NCBI RefSeq assembly: GCF_000247815.1
Contig: NC_021677.1
Coordinates: forward strand, 11,640,803-11,704,802
Direction: 5' to 3'
DNA: 64,000 bases
DNA from: Ficedula albicollis
Lineage: Eukaryota > Chordata > Aves > Passeriformes > Muscicapidae
The notes below the pieces were generated by a model. It was not told where the DNA came from and did not search any database. It saw only the letters and a program-made list of their open reading frames with translations. Position numbers and translations under genes: made by a program. Positions 52,548-64,000 of the stretch are shown here, in pieces (position 1 is the first letter of the stretch; each line of letters opens with the position of its first letter).

Positions 52548-52586
52548 TCACTGGATTCCAGAGGAAAGCTGGACCTTTCCACATCA

Positions 52587-53123
<537 letters not shown>

Positions 53124-53806
53124 AAGTATTCTATCACCATCTGTTAAAACCAGGTGGGGCAGTGACCTTTATCTCTGTGGGAGATTCCTCTGCTAATGGG
53201 CCATCTGTTAAAAAACTGGTGGGGCAGTGTTCTTTATCTTTTCCACATCCCATCCTCCCTCCAGGAAGATATCTCCTGTTAATGGGCCATTGAGTCCCAG
53301 TGCATGACTGATAAAATTCCATCATCCCACTGGGAGATGCTCCAGCCAGGGGGAGGAGCCAAACATTTCCTACATTGCCTACCTAGGTAAAATCTGAGAT
53401 TTGGAGCATTAGAGCAGCCTTTTTCCACTGGATTCCAGAGGAAAGCCAGACCCTTCTACACTATCACTGGACCTTTGGAGGAAAACTGCACCTTCTACAG
53501 GAGCACTGCTTCACGTGAACCACATCTGTCACTGGACCATTTAATGGGACTGCTAACAACATCCTGACTGACGGGGTGTCAGGTTGTATTCTGACTCTGT
53601 CAGCCTTTTGGGTTTGTTTTTTGTAATACTGTATTTCTATTTTAATTTTTCCTAGTAAAGAACTGTTATTCTTATTTCCCATATCTTTGCCTGAGAGCCC
53701 CTTAATTTCAAAATTATAATAATTTGGAGGGAGGGGGGTTTACATTCTCCATTTCAAAGAGAAGCTTCTGCCTTTATTGGCAGATCCTGTCCTCCAAACC
53801 AGGACA

Positions 53807-53811
53807 TAGGT
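53807..53811. repeat. Target-site duplication, right copy (TAGGT)
   Basis: It matches 52216-52220 exactly and marks the right-hand integration boundary of the solo LTR. Confidence 0.8.
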
Positions 53812-55701
53812 CCATGTCAGTCAGTCCAATCTTATGCATGGTTGTTGTTAAAGAGCTCATATCAAGGATGTGGAGAGAGGCATGAAAAGTTACCCAACTT
53901 TTCCATGTCAGGACCACGCAGGTTATTTTCTTTTACAACTTTCTGCAGTGTTAATGCTTTGTCCACTGGCGGCTGCAGTGAGGCTTGACCCAGATTTCCA
54001 AGTGCATTTTGGTGGAGCTGATCCAACAGGATGTGCCCAGCTCCCCTTGGGGTCCTTGGTTCTGTTTGCTCACAGCCTGTCCCTGATGCCAATCTTCAGG
54101 CCCCAGTGTTAATCCTTTGACAAAGCTCATGTAGTTTCAGATTTCTACCTTTCCCAGCTTATTATAACCCAGGAAGATGAGATGTGACTATGCTGAGATA
54201 CAACCCCCAGTGATGGCACTTTATAATACTCTATAACTGGAGGATTGCTATTGTAGGCAGAGAAAAAGGCAATAAAGCAGCATTGATATCCTGCCTGCCC
54301 TCTTACAGGAGTTATTGAATCAAACCTACCAGAACTGCCAGACAAACAATTTGCAGCTGCAGTCTGAAGCCTGACAATGACACAGAATCAAAAAGAAATA
54401 GTTGGAGTGCATGGGCTTGTGAACTCCTCTGCGACCCACCACAGCAGGCTCCCTAGGATTGTTCTCCTCTTTCTGCTCCTTTGCCTGTACAATTCCTTCT
54501 CTTTCCCTCCCTTTTCCTCTCTCCCGTTTTCTCTCTTACACCTTGCCACTTTCAGCTTTTCACACCTTTTCCTCTTCCTTTTCTCTCTCTCATTGCCTCA
54601 CTATTTCCTTCTGTTGCCTCCAATGTACTTCTTGCTTGTTTCTACTTTGTGAGCTCAAGTGCTCTCCTGTGTTTCTCAGTGTCTCCATTTCCCCAATTGT
54701 TTCTTGGTTTTGATTAATTTAGTTCCCCCATCCCCAGTTTCCCATAGTCTTTCCTATTCTCCCTTCCTTGCTGCACCTTTTTTCTGTTTAATTTTTCTTT
54801 TCATTTCATTACTCATTGTTTCTTCTTTTCCCACCAGTTCTGCTACCTTCATTTTTTCTAGAGCCATATTTAGCCAGTAACTGAGCTCTATGCTGCTCTT
54901 GCCCCTCAAACGTGAGGATTTAAACATTTCCTGTGCACTAGGATTTCCAAAGTGCCAATCCAGCTCAGCTAAGGGGAGCTGATGTGGTTTGGCTCTAATG
55001 TCTGTGAGGACAGATACTGCAAAAGCCAGCATAACAGTAGCACTCACCAATGCTCTTTGGCTCGTGACCCTACTCTTGTAGTTGGATTCAAAGCTTATCA
55101 AATTAATGGGTTCTGGGTCAGACCTGCAAGTACAACACCTTATCAGATTTCTGTCCTTTATTTTTCAATAGAAATCCCAGTGCTCTTGGTTTCTTCCACT
55201 GTTTGCTTTGCCTCAGGATATTATGTTTGGTTTGGGAGTCTTTTTTCCAAAATAATTATTCTAAAGTACATACAATGTATGTAGGGTTCAGTGGAAAGGG
55301 GTCATACAATGAAATATATTCAGACTCATATATATATATATTAAAAAAAATTCCTAATTTTTGGATGCCCACAACAGTTACCTAGGACATTGGGAAATAT
55401 TTTGTCCTTCACCTTCTTCTCTTGTAACCAATATCTAATGATTAGACCTCTAAACTTTGTATGTTCAGTCTTCAAAATGGCTAGCAGGAATGTTGATAGC
55501 CCACAAATCCTCTTTATAATTTTTTTTAATTATTTTTTTCACTCATCTTTAATTACAGGCTCAGCTTTTGTTCCAGTATTGATGGGGTTTTTTTCAGCTA
55601 CTTTGGGTTTTTTATGTTCCTTGGTTTACTTACTTTCTCAATTCCCTTTGCCCAACAGCTTCCACATAGAAACATTTTGATTTGTTGTTCTTCATGACAA
55701 T
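53812..55701. other. Unique non-coding sequence with a CT-rich tract
   Basis: No gene is recognised. 54460-54850 is strongly pyrimidine-rich on the + strand (TTCC/TCTC words, not a regular array) and gives leucine/serine/phenylalanine-rich frames that look like membrane proteins but are compositional. A short (AT)n lies at about 55328-55342. Confidence 0.5.
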
Positions 55702-56010
55702 ATTTGGGGAGACCTTACAGCATCCTTCCAGTACTTAAATGGGGGCTTACAAGAAGGGTGAAAAGGGATTTTTTCCCAGTGGCAGGGAGTGAGAGGACAA
55801 GGAGGAGTGGCTTGAAACTGGAAGAGAGTAGGTCTAGGTTAGATATTAGGAAGAAATTCTTTGCTCTTGAAGCAGTGAAGCACTGGAACAATTTGCCCAG
55901 AGATGTTGTGGATGTCCCATCCCTGGAGGTGACCAAGGCTGGGCAGGACTCTCAGTAACTTGCTCTAGTGATATTTAAGATCCCTTCAACATCAAGCTGT
56001 GATTCACTGA
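55702..56010 (+). mobile_element. CR1 LINE, 3'-end fragment
   Basis: The end of CR1 ORF2 is readable over 55704-55950: it starts with the gggga-gacctta...ccagtacttaaa pattern. It then gives residues like SRLDIRKKFFALEAVKHWNN and LPRDVVDVPSLEV, followed by a shortened 3' UTR (tgatatttaagatcccttcaa). It is 5'-truncated with a small internal deletion before the tail. Same strand as the other CR1 fragments. Confidence 0.92.
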
Positions 56011-56330
56011 GAATTACCCCACTTCCTTTCAAGAGGTGGTTGATCTTGCTGGTTATTCATATGTTCTATGAGAGCCTCACCATAGGGTGACCTGTGAGAG
56101 GGGGCTGCTGCCAAGGCCAGCCCCCATTTCCCTCCTCATCCCTGGAAGGCTCTGGAGCTGTGGAAGCTGTCTGGGAATGGAATTGGGGTGCTCACTGTGG
56201 GAGTCCAGGGTGTTCCCCTGGCCTCCTTGGGGGTCTCAAATTCCCCCTGGCGAGGGTCTCAAAGACCCCTGAATGAGACTCATGTGTCTCATGGGCTGAA
56301 TTTAGCTCCTTGGAGCAATTCACCAACATT

Positions 56331-56480
56331 GAGGGAAGAAATGCAAGCTGCAAAAATAAATAGAGTGTGAATTAGGTTATTAGAAGTGTGAATTAGGTTA
56401 TTAGAATGTAGAATTGAGGGAAGAAATGCAACCTGCAAAAATAAATAGAGTGTGAATTAGGTTATTAGAATGTAGAATAG
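56331..56480. repeat. Local direct repeats (85-bp and 20-bp periods)
   Basis: The block starting gagggaagaaatgca at 56331 recurs at 56416 (offset 85). The 20-mer gtgtgaattaggttattaga is found three times, near 56369, 56389 and 56452. It lies at the 5' side of the LTR-like element that follows, possibly at its boundary. Confidence 0.9.
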
Positions 56481-56820
56481 AATAAGTAGATTTCTAGAAT
56501 GTTTATATTAAGGGGCTCGTGGTCAAGATGGAGGATTTGGGGCGTGGTGTGCTTCTTCCTCCTTATTCTCCGTGTCATCCATGTTGAGGTGCCACCCTGG
56601 CATCCTTTGATTGGATGGGGACAAAACTAGACATTACAATAAGGTTGTACTGTATTGGAAAATAATTGTAAATACCTAGTACATCATTTAGACTGTAAAA
56701 GATAAGTCCTGCCTTTCTCAGGCAGATTCTGCCCTGGACGTCTGGCGAGCAGACTGCTGTTCGCTGGACGAAGCATTCCAGAGATAAGAAACAATAAACA
56801 ACCATGAAAACCTCTAAGAA

Positions 56821-56881
56821 NNNNNNNNNNNNNNNNNNNNNNNNNNNNNNNNNNNNNNNNNNNNNNNNNNNNNNNNNNNNN
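56821..56881. other. Assembly gap (61 N)
   Basis: There are 61 N after cctctaagaa and before A6-C15. The right edge ends in A and C homopolymer, like the edges of the disguised gaps elsewhere. The real size is unknown, and open frames that read through it are meaningless. Confidence 1.
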
Positions 56882-56970
56882 AAAAAACCCCCCCCCCCCC
56901 CCGTCTCCTGCAGTCTCTCACCGGCGGGCATCGGAAAGAGCTGGGTTCCAGACCACCTGCATGTCCTCCT

Positions 56971-57104
56971 GAGGTGATCTCAGGTCTAAGGAGACACCTC
57001 GGGCTGTGACACTTACCATTCCATAGGTGACCCTCCCGAGGTGATCTCAGGGCTAAGGAGACACCTCGGGCTGTGACACTCACCATTCCATAGGTGACTG
57101 TGAG
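56971..57104. repeat. 67-bp direct repeat, two copies
   Basis: The block starting gaggtgatctcagg at 56971 recurs at 57038 with two or three changes (for example acttacc versus actcacc). It lies at the 3' side of the ERVK-like segment and may be part of that LTR family. Confidence 0.95.
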
Positions 57105-58221
57105 CAAGAACCAAATCAAGCCCTGATGTTGGCATGACACCACCTTTCCGTCTGTAAAATCATGTCTAATAGGAGCATGAGAGAAACCCCTCCTTCCTCT
57201 TCTCTTTTTTCTGCCTCCTTCTGTCTTTTCAGCTACTGCTGCTGTGAAGTTCAGTGCTGGTGACAATTGGAGAAAAACAGTTCCTGTCTAATCCAACCCT
57301 TTCTGCTCTGATTGGATTTTTCCCCTCATGTCTGCTTCTTTATTTGATTTTAAACCTTCAACTCCTTGAAGGTTTTCCATTAAGATTTGGAGCACAGTTT
57401 GGAGTGGGGGGAGCAGTCAGAGCACTACCTAAAAAGTGCCAGTTGATTTTTAGCTAATGGAAGAGGGGGCCTGATTGGATTAGGCAATGTGAGTACCTGG
57501 TGCAGGCTGCTATCAACACATCAGCAGTGGAAGGGTAAAATAAAGAACAGCTTCTTTCACTTTCTCTCACTCTCCCCTTTTACCCTCTCCTGCTTTGCCT
57601 TTCCTCACCCAGTAAGTGACACTTGCAGCAGCAGCAGTAGTAGTAGTGCAGATTCTCAGGCATGTTCCAGTACCGGCCAATGCAGGAGCAAATCCCTCCT
57701 GCTGCTCCACATTTGCCACCTGACACCAGTGGATGCTCAGGAAGACCAAGGGGTAAACTTTTAAAGCTTCAGCCTGGGTTTTAGCCATGTGATGGCTATT
57801 AAAGCAATTGGGAACCAGGTGGCTAAAATCCAGTGCAATTGTTTGTAATGGTACCCCTGAGAGTGCCTGTCTCCTTTTAGCACTGCTATTGATTAGGCAA
57901 TTCTTGACTTTGAGAAACAAAATTGGTGCGTGCATGGAGGTTCTTTTCCTCAATTTGGCCTGGCTTGAGACGAATCGTTCACCCTTAGCCATTACTGTGA
58001 ACAGCTTTAAGCTTTGCTGAATTTCAGTGTGATTTGAGTTTTCTATCCCCCTTCTCTGTGGAGGCCTGTTGTTTACTCCTCTTCGCCAGGACATCTCCAG
58101 AGCTGTTTGGTTTTATCCTCCTCTCCCACATTGATCCTGTTATGTTGTCCAGTGTGCTTGTCCAGGCTCAGAAAAAGGCTGGGGGCTTTATTTAATGGCT
58201 GCACACAGTGCACAGCAGGCA
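57105..58221. other. Unique non-coding sequence
   Basis: No gene is recognised. The 175-codon minus-strand frame at 57567-58094 has low-complexity threonine/alanine-rich parts from a short CAG/TAG-type repeat (57626-57650) and shows no family feature. Confidence 0.45.
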
Positions 58222-58484
58222 GGATGGAGGCTGAGGGGTACCTGGTTTTCAGGATGCAGTGCATTTTGTGAGGTAGACCATGTTATGTTCTAGCATGTGG
58301 TCCAGCCCCTGCCTGTGCCTTGACTGAATGCATGTGGAGCTCTGAGCAAGTTGGGATGGAGGCTGAGGGGTACCTGGTTTTCAGGATGCAGTGCATTTTG
58401 TGAGGTAGACCATGTTATGTTCTAGCATGTGGTCCAGCCCCTGCCTGTGCTTTGGCTGAATGCATGTGGAGCTCTGAGCAAGTT
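58222..58484. repeat. 132-bp direct repeat, two copies
   Basis: Bases 58222-58353 are repeated from 58354 with only two changes noted (gccttgac versus gctttggc). No coding frame or repeat family is recognised in the unit. Confidence 0.95.
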
Positions 58485-61400
58485 ACTCCCAAATTCAGAA
58501 ACACTTAATGACTATTTGATGATTACTAGAGGCTGAAGTGCCACACAAAGGCACATGAATGTATACTTATGTTTGTGAGAAGGTGAAAATAATTGTGTAA
58601 AAATAAGGGAAGCAGTTCCCCAATGTTTTCCAATGTTCCTCTTACATTTTGCATTTCCCTTCAAACATCTTCCCCATTCCTCCTATTTTTTTTTAATGTG
58701 TAGGAAGATTTTTCAGCATGTTGTGTCATTGTTTGAGGACAGACAGGACAGGTTCTGCATGAGGATGTGCCCTTTGCTTTGGGAGTTTAATGCATTGTAG
58801 TAATTTATGTGGGTTTTCCCATCTGATGCTTTTGGGTGTTCTAGAGTACTCCTGTGAACTGTGGTTAGGTAATGCTAAGTACTGCCACAGGTGACTGGCA
58901 CTGTATAGCTTTTTTCTGCAGCAAAACCCAGAGTGAAGGGGGCTGGACCTAGATGGAAAAAGTTCTCAAGACAGTGCAGTGCTTCAGCAGCCAGGTAAAT
59001 CTGTGTGAAGGCTCTAGAGCCTGCTGCTGCTGCATCACTTCTCCCAGTGCTTCCCCTCTCCCCCCTCACTACTTTCAGTAACCAGGCCAGAAAAGGTGGC
59101 ATTTAACATTTCTGTGTTGTCAGAAGACCTTTGTTGGGATGTGTGAGTTGGGATGTTTGAGATGTAAAAAAAAGGGAATTGGAGATGGAAAGGAATTTCA
59201 GAAACACTGGCTTCAGAAAAACAACTGTTTCTTATTCCTGTTTCTGCTCAAACTGGGAGAAAGCAGCTCCTCAGGTGTTGCAGTAAACTTAGGAAGTCCA
59301 TAACCCCCTTGCCAAAGAATGTTGATTTTGGGGCCCCATGAGCAGTTTGATAAGACATCCCAGTCTGTGTTGAGCTGGGAGCTTGTCAAAGCCCAAAACA
59401 TTCTGCTTGAACAAGCTGTTGTATTCCAGTGAGAAGTTGTTTCATCTGAAAATTCAGTCAGTTGTACTGAAAATTCAGCTCATCATGAGCTAGGGTGAAA
59501 TGTGATGCCAAGATTACATGGACAGCATTGCTGTTGCACTGAGATGGAGCTCCAAGAAAAGGAAAAGTGTGCACCACCTCTCCTATACCAGTCAAGTTCA
59601 ATGGAAGTTTTTCTGGAAAGACATTTTTAGAAATCCTAGCAGGATGATAAATTCCAAGATCTGTTTAAACAATATATATCTCTATATACATATATACATA
59701 TATATATACATACATATATATATAGATATAAGGAAATTATACAGAGCAAAAATAGTGCAGAAACATGAATATTGAAAGCTCCAAGGCAGATTGCTGAAGC
59801 CTGTGTAAAAATACGTGCACCTTTGGTAGTGGAGGCTTGCCAAACTAATTAATGAAGCATATGCAAACCTTCTACTTTGCAAACATACTTTGTGTTTCAT
59901 TAGATTCTCAGAAATCAGTATAGGGAATCTGAAGGAAAAGGTATTTATCTTTAAATTTTTGTTGCTGCAGAAAAACACATCCCTATCTTGTTTTACATTC
60001 AAAGCTGATGTTATGTCACAAAGTCTGATATTCGTAGAGAGCTTTATATTTGCATTAAAACCTCCTCTGTTTTTACACGAGCTTTCTCAGCCACACATCT
60101 TTTCCACAAATATTTTGAGTGGAAGTAGCTTCTGTGCATAGAACTAAACCAGGTATTTCCCATGTAGGTAGCTCTTACCACAAGGGAGGTACTGCAGACA
60201 TAAAAATGCTGAAGGGCAGAAGGGGAGCTCCTTCTCCCAGAGTTCACTGAGTGGGCTCATGATCTGTGACTCTCACTCTCTTGTGCCACATTATTTCCAT
60301 TTTACAGACCAAAACAGAGGGCCAAAGAGGTTGGGAGAACAGAGCTGTGCTTTGATGGGGAGAGAGGAGAATGTGTGTGTAGCTGTCTTCAAATGGCTTC
60401 TGATTCTTTTGTGTTGTGCTGTCCTTTTGAGCTAAATTGCCAGTGGGTTTTCCAGACTGGGGAAAGCAGTAGGGATCAGTAGTGAAAGGAGAGAATTAAT
60501 GCCAAATTTGGTTCTACCCATGGTGTAATCCTGTTTATTTGCAAAGAACAAACTCGGTTCCATTGCCATTCCTGAGCATAGGAAAGATTCTATGGTTAAT
60601 GCATTTGCTATCAGATCTTAAGCATCCCTGAGCCAACATTGTCTGCACCTATCTGTTATTTTTGGGGTTGTTTTTTCCCCCAGCCTAAGTGTGTCTGAAA
60701 TCCTGTGTCCAAGCCTGTTTCAGCCTTGCAATGCCAGTTTGGAAAACAGCCATTTGATTCAACTGCTGCTTAAAAAATCTTGTGATCTCTTTGTTTTGGT
60801 TAATGGCTCCTGTTGCTTCATTTCTTAAAGGACCTTACTTTTTCCTGTATTAAATAATGGGCAGTAAAGGTGTCCAGAGATCTAATTATGGCTTCATTAA
60901 CTCCTTCACAGGAAAATGTTTAAGTATGTTAAAGTATTAATTACAATATAAAAGTGAGAAACAGTTGTGTCCAGATATCCTTTAGCTAAGATAAAACATT
61001 GCTGCTTCCCCTGACCTCGGTGGAGCAGCACCATTTCATGTCAAGAGAAGCTGCTGTCTATTAGCAGTCAGCAGAGTTGGCTCCTGAGCATAGTTTTTCC
61101 TTCCCTTGCTCCCTATTGGAGCAGTTTTGGTGCACACATTCAAACAAAAAAGGCTGAGGAGAACTTATTTATTTATTTTAGTTCTCTGCATGGAAAATTT
61201 TGCAAGTAGGCATCACCTGCCTAAAGAACTGAAGTGATTTTATGTGACCAAAGGCTGCTGTCCTCTGTGCCAGTTTTTTCTCCATAGGCAGCAGAGTTCC
61301 TCAGTGACCTCTCTGGCATCATTTCATGGCATCAAAGAAACAAGTTAGTCACAACCCCTCTGCTCAAACTGGTTTCCTATCCTCTAATCTCAATTCATCT

Positions 61401-64000
61401 CCCAGTAATGCAGGCTGGGGATGTTTCTGTCAGCAGTTCTCCCCAGAAACCACAAATGATAGGTCCCAGATCAACCTCTAAAGCTGAAAAGTGTTTCCAG
61501 AAATGTTGGGGGGAAATGCCTGGGACTTCTCACCCCTAAGATAAGGAGTACCAAGCTGTGTTAGACACTCAGGGCTTGGTTTTGCCCGAGGATAGTACAG
61601 GTGGTTTTGTGCCTTCCAGCATTCCAGGGTTCCTCAAACCCTGGGAAGAGGAATGACAAAGCAAGGTGACAAGGCTGTGATACCAGACTAGTCCTGATGC
61701 ATCCAGCTAAAATCACGGGAGGCAGTGCCTGTGGAAGGAGTGTGTTTAAGAGAAGCGTGGCCATCCTGTCTGTACACTTCCTTCCAGAGGGCCCAGGAGC
61801 TTCAGCTCAGTGTAGCAGGGTGCTCTGGGAGGCATCCATGAACGTGCCTTCCCTGAAGCAGGAGGGATGTGTTTGAAGGGCACGTTGCAGCTCTCAGTAG
61901 GGGAGTTTTAGTTTGTTTTCCTGTGGAATAGAATACCCAACTACAGAATTAAATCAGCATTTGGAAAACATTCTGTCCCTCTCTACACTGATTTTCCAAG
62001 GCTGCTTTTCACTGCATGCCTAGAAGGTCCCATTCAATTAGGAAATGTAGAAGTGCATGTACATGGTTTAAAGCAGTGCATGGGAGGCTGTTCTATTTTT
62101 CAAGCTCTTAAAAAATGTTACCACAGAGGATATCAACACAGATTTGTGGGATCATCTTAGAAAAGGCTGAATATAAAGTTTTGTTTGCAAATACATATGC
62201 CATCAAAACTTGATTTACCAATGCTGTTTACCATTTGATCAGATAAAAGAATATTAGCTCTTAAAGATGAGGCACAAACTGAATTCCCTCTTCAATGCAG
62301 TATATAACAATTCCATATTTCTCTGGGCTCATATAGCTCTTTTTGTCATCCAAACAGACACATGCAGAAGTAGCTTTTGAGCCCCTTCCCATGACAGTTG
62401 TTTAAAACAGCAGAGGTCCAGGTGTAAAGAAGGTTTGAAATGCCTTGTGGTGATTTTTGCTTTTGTGGTTTAAATGCCCCTGCCTGCAGCTATTCCCCTG
62501 CTCTGCTGCTGGAATTGCCAGCCAGCAGCCAGGCAGTGACCTCTGATGCTGTGCCCTGATGTGGGGAGGCAAGGCTAGGCTGGTAGTGAGGAGCTGGAGC
62601 AGCAGTACCTTGAACCTCCGCAGCCAAATTCCCAGGGGGCTGTCATCATCAGGACTGCAGCTTTGCTTCCAAACAGCTCAAGTCAGAAGAAATCCCTCAT
62701 TTCTTATTGTCTAGTGTATTGCAGTGGGGTAACACCAGGCTTGATCCAAAGTTCACTCCACTTCTGTTTTTTCTTTTGGCTGCACTGGGCTCTGAAAGAA
62801 ACAAAATAAACAGTCTATGAGCAAAATTGTATAGGATGATCAACTGTCCTGCTGCATTTGCCTCATGCCATTAGTCATTATGAAAGCCTGCATAATTCTG
62901 GAGCAGGACAGCAATTTCCACCCAGCAAATTGCAGATGGTGTTTGCCAACCCACAGAAACCATCACAATATTTGCTTTGAAACTTTACCGTGCTATCAAG
63001 GGCAAATTCACTTTATCTGTACAAATGGACCCCTCGAGAAAACTTAGATTACACATGCAAGGAAGAGCAGGCAGAACTTGGCTCTGGGCACGAGAGAAGT
63101 AAATCTGGCTTCCTTCTGTGGTGGAAATAGGGAACAAGCAAGCACAGAGCTGGGGAGATGCATAACTGGCAAGTGTTCCAGGGAGAAAATGTCCGTGCAA
63201 TTGAGATAATGGTTCTCTGGCTCCCCAAATTCACACCTTGTTCACTTTCCTACCAAGGTCCTTTAGAAAATCTGCTTTTCTGCAGGTTTCATGTGAAGTA
63301 CAGCATCCTCCAGTGTACCTCTGTACTTCTGCAGATCAAATTTATCAATTTATCCATGGTGTGAGTGAACTTAGCACTGCCAGAAACAGCACCATTTTTT
63401 GGAGTTAGAATAGTTGAAAAACTAGTTCTGTGCTTTATTTTTTTTATTTGGGTTATCAAAGGATTTTAAAAGTATATTTTATTATTCAGCATTGCAGACA
63501 TCACCGAGTTTGGTCCCAGTTTTAGGTGGAAAGGTTTTTTTACATTCCACCACCTATCTTGACGGATTCTGTGCGTGCCAGAGGCAGTGGTCTTAACCCT
63601 GGATCAAAACCTAATCTCTCCTGCTTTTGTAAAACCTTTCCCCTTAATTCTCTCTCTGGCAAATTATATTCTGTTCTTTGCCCTTGAATAATTTTAAAAT
63701 GTATAGAATAAAGTGTGAGTGTGGGGGTTCTGTTCCATTGAGTGATACCTGGTAATCAAAATACTGCACTCATATCTGGCTGCAGTGATCTCATTCCTAC
63801 TGGGACAGCACTCCTGTGAGCGCAGGCCCGTGTTGTGTTCATCCTGTTACAACCAGATAAACTCATAATGCAGACAGATAAGAGCTATACTCATTAATCT
63901 ATTAATTGCCTATTGTCAGTTGTCAATATGCTTCGCTTGATGGGAAGCAGGAAGATTAGCTTGTATTGTGAGGATGTCGTTTTTTGTTCTGTGTTACCAT
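58485..64000. other. Unique non-coding sequence
   Basis: No gene, RNA or known repeat is recognised up to the right edge. The AT-rich last 150 bases (about 63850-63990), with TTAATCTATTAATTGCC-type words, are a possible conserved non-coding element. Confidence 0.45.
59671..59729. repeat. (AT/ACAT)n microsatellite
   Basis: This is an alternating AT/ATAC stretch in otherwise unique sequence. It encodes a run of isoleucine/tyrosine in an accidental open frame. Confidence 0.9.

Larger units (their letters stand above)
56370..57104 (+). mobile_element. ERVK-like LTR fragment (boundaries uncertain), interrupted by an N gap
   Basis: The segment from the 'gaatagaataagtagatttc' area onward contains ggggctcgtggtcaagatgg, then caataaacaaccatgaaaac near 56800, which carries an AATAAA polyadenylation signal. 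The N gap comes next, followed by a U5-like stretch with tctctcaccggcgggcatcgg. Its overall order resembles passerine ERVK LTRs as I recall them. I could not find a convincing pair of termini or target-site duplication. 56060-56330 may be the adjoining 3' internal region but has no readable retroviral protein. Confidence 0.6.

Noticed and set aside
54377..54880. Leucine/serine/phenylalanine-rich frames resembling membrane proteins
   Set aside because: They reflect a CT-rich tract. Three overlapping frames show the same composition.
56575..57266. Minus-strand frames of 118 and 150 codons crossing the N gap
   Set aside because: They read through 61 N of unknown real length, so the frame cannot be trusted.
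57567..58094. 175-codon minus-strand frame
   Set aside because: No family resemblance, and part of it comes from a short trinucleotide repeat.

Overview
The window looks like vertebrate nuclear DNA from a bird, most likely a songbird. The grounds are four 3'-end fragments of CR1 LINEs with the avian-type tail, LTRs resembling passerine endogenous retroviruses, no mammalian L1/Alu/B-type repeats seen, AT-leaning unique sequence with few CpGs, and no compact reading frames. 'Songbird' is inferred from my memory of zebra finch-type LTRs, not from a search. I recognise no protein-coding gene, tRNA, rRNA, CRISPR or bacterial feature. Every long open frame comes from a homopolymer or tetranucleotide repeat, or is a chance frame with no recognisable family. 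The window is best read as intergenic or intronic DNA.

Layout. 1-3952 is the end of a tandem array with a 2,121-bp unit, about 99.8% identical between copies, and it continues off the left edge. 3951-4050 is a 54-bp direct repeat. 5541-5916 is a CR1 fragment. 11552-12538 is a nearly 1-kb CCTT array. 14291-14508 is a three-copy minisatellite. 21880-22110 and 22866-23322 are two more CR1 fragments, and 23426-24124 is a nested duplication. 42396-42630 and 58222-58484 are two-copy repeats of 117 and 132 bp. 52221-53806 is a solo LTR with a perfect 5-bp target-site duplication and an internal repeat. 55702-56010 is a CR1 fragment. About 56370-57104 is a second LTR-like retroviral piece interrupted by an N gap.

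The most distinctive signal is five uninterrupted C runs of 89, 536, 30, 785 and 396 bp, all C on the + strand. Two of them lie between two copies of the same ~30-bp unique sequence, and the copies differ only in the length of an A or T homopolymer. A third lies between two 30-base A runs. This is the pattern expected if two overlapping contig ends failed to merge at a homopolymer and the join was filled with poly-C/poly-G. I therefore read them as disguised assembly gaps. They total about 1.8 kb and produce false poly-proline and poly-glycine frames.

The rest is unique non-coding sequence. I flag two exon-like segments (30388-30511 and 52120-52214) and several AT-rich blocks that could be conserved non-coding elements. 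None can be confirmed from this sequence alone. I did not find a new biological system that I would defend.
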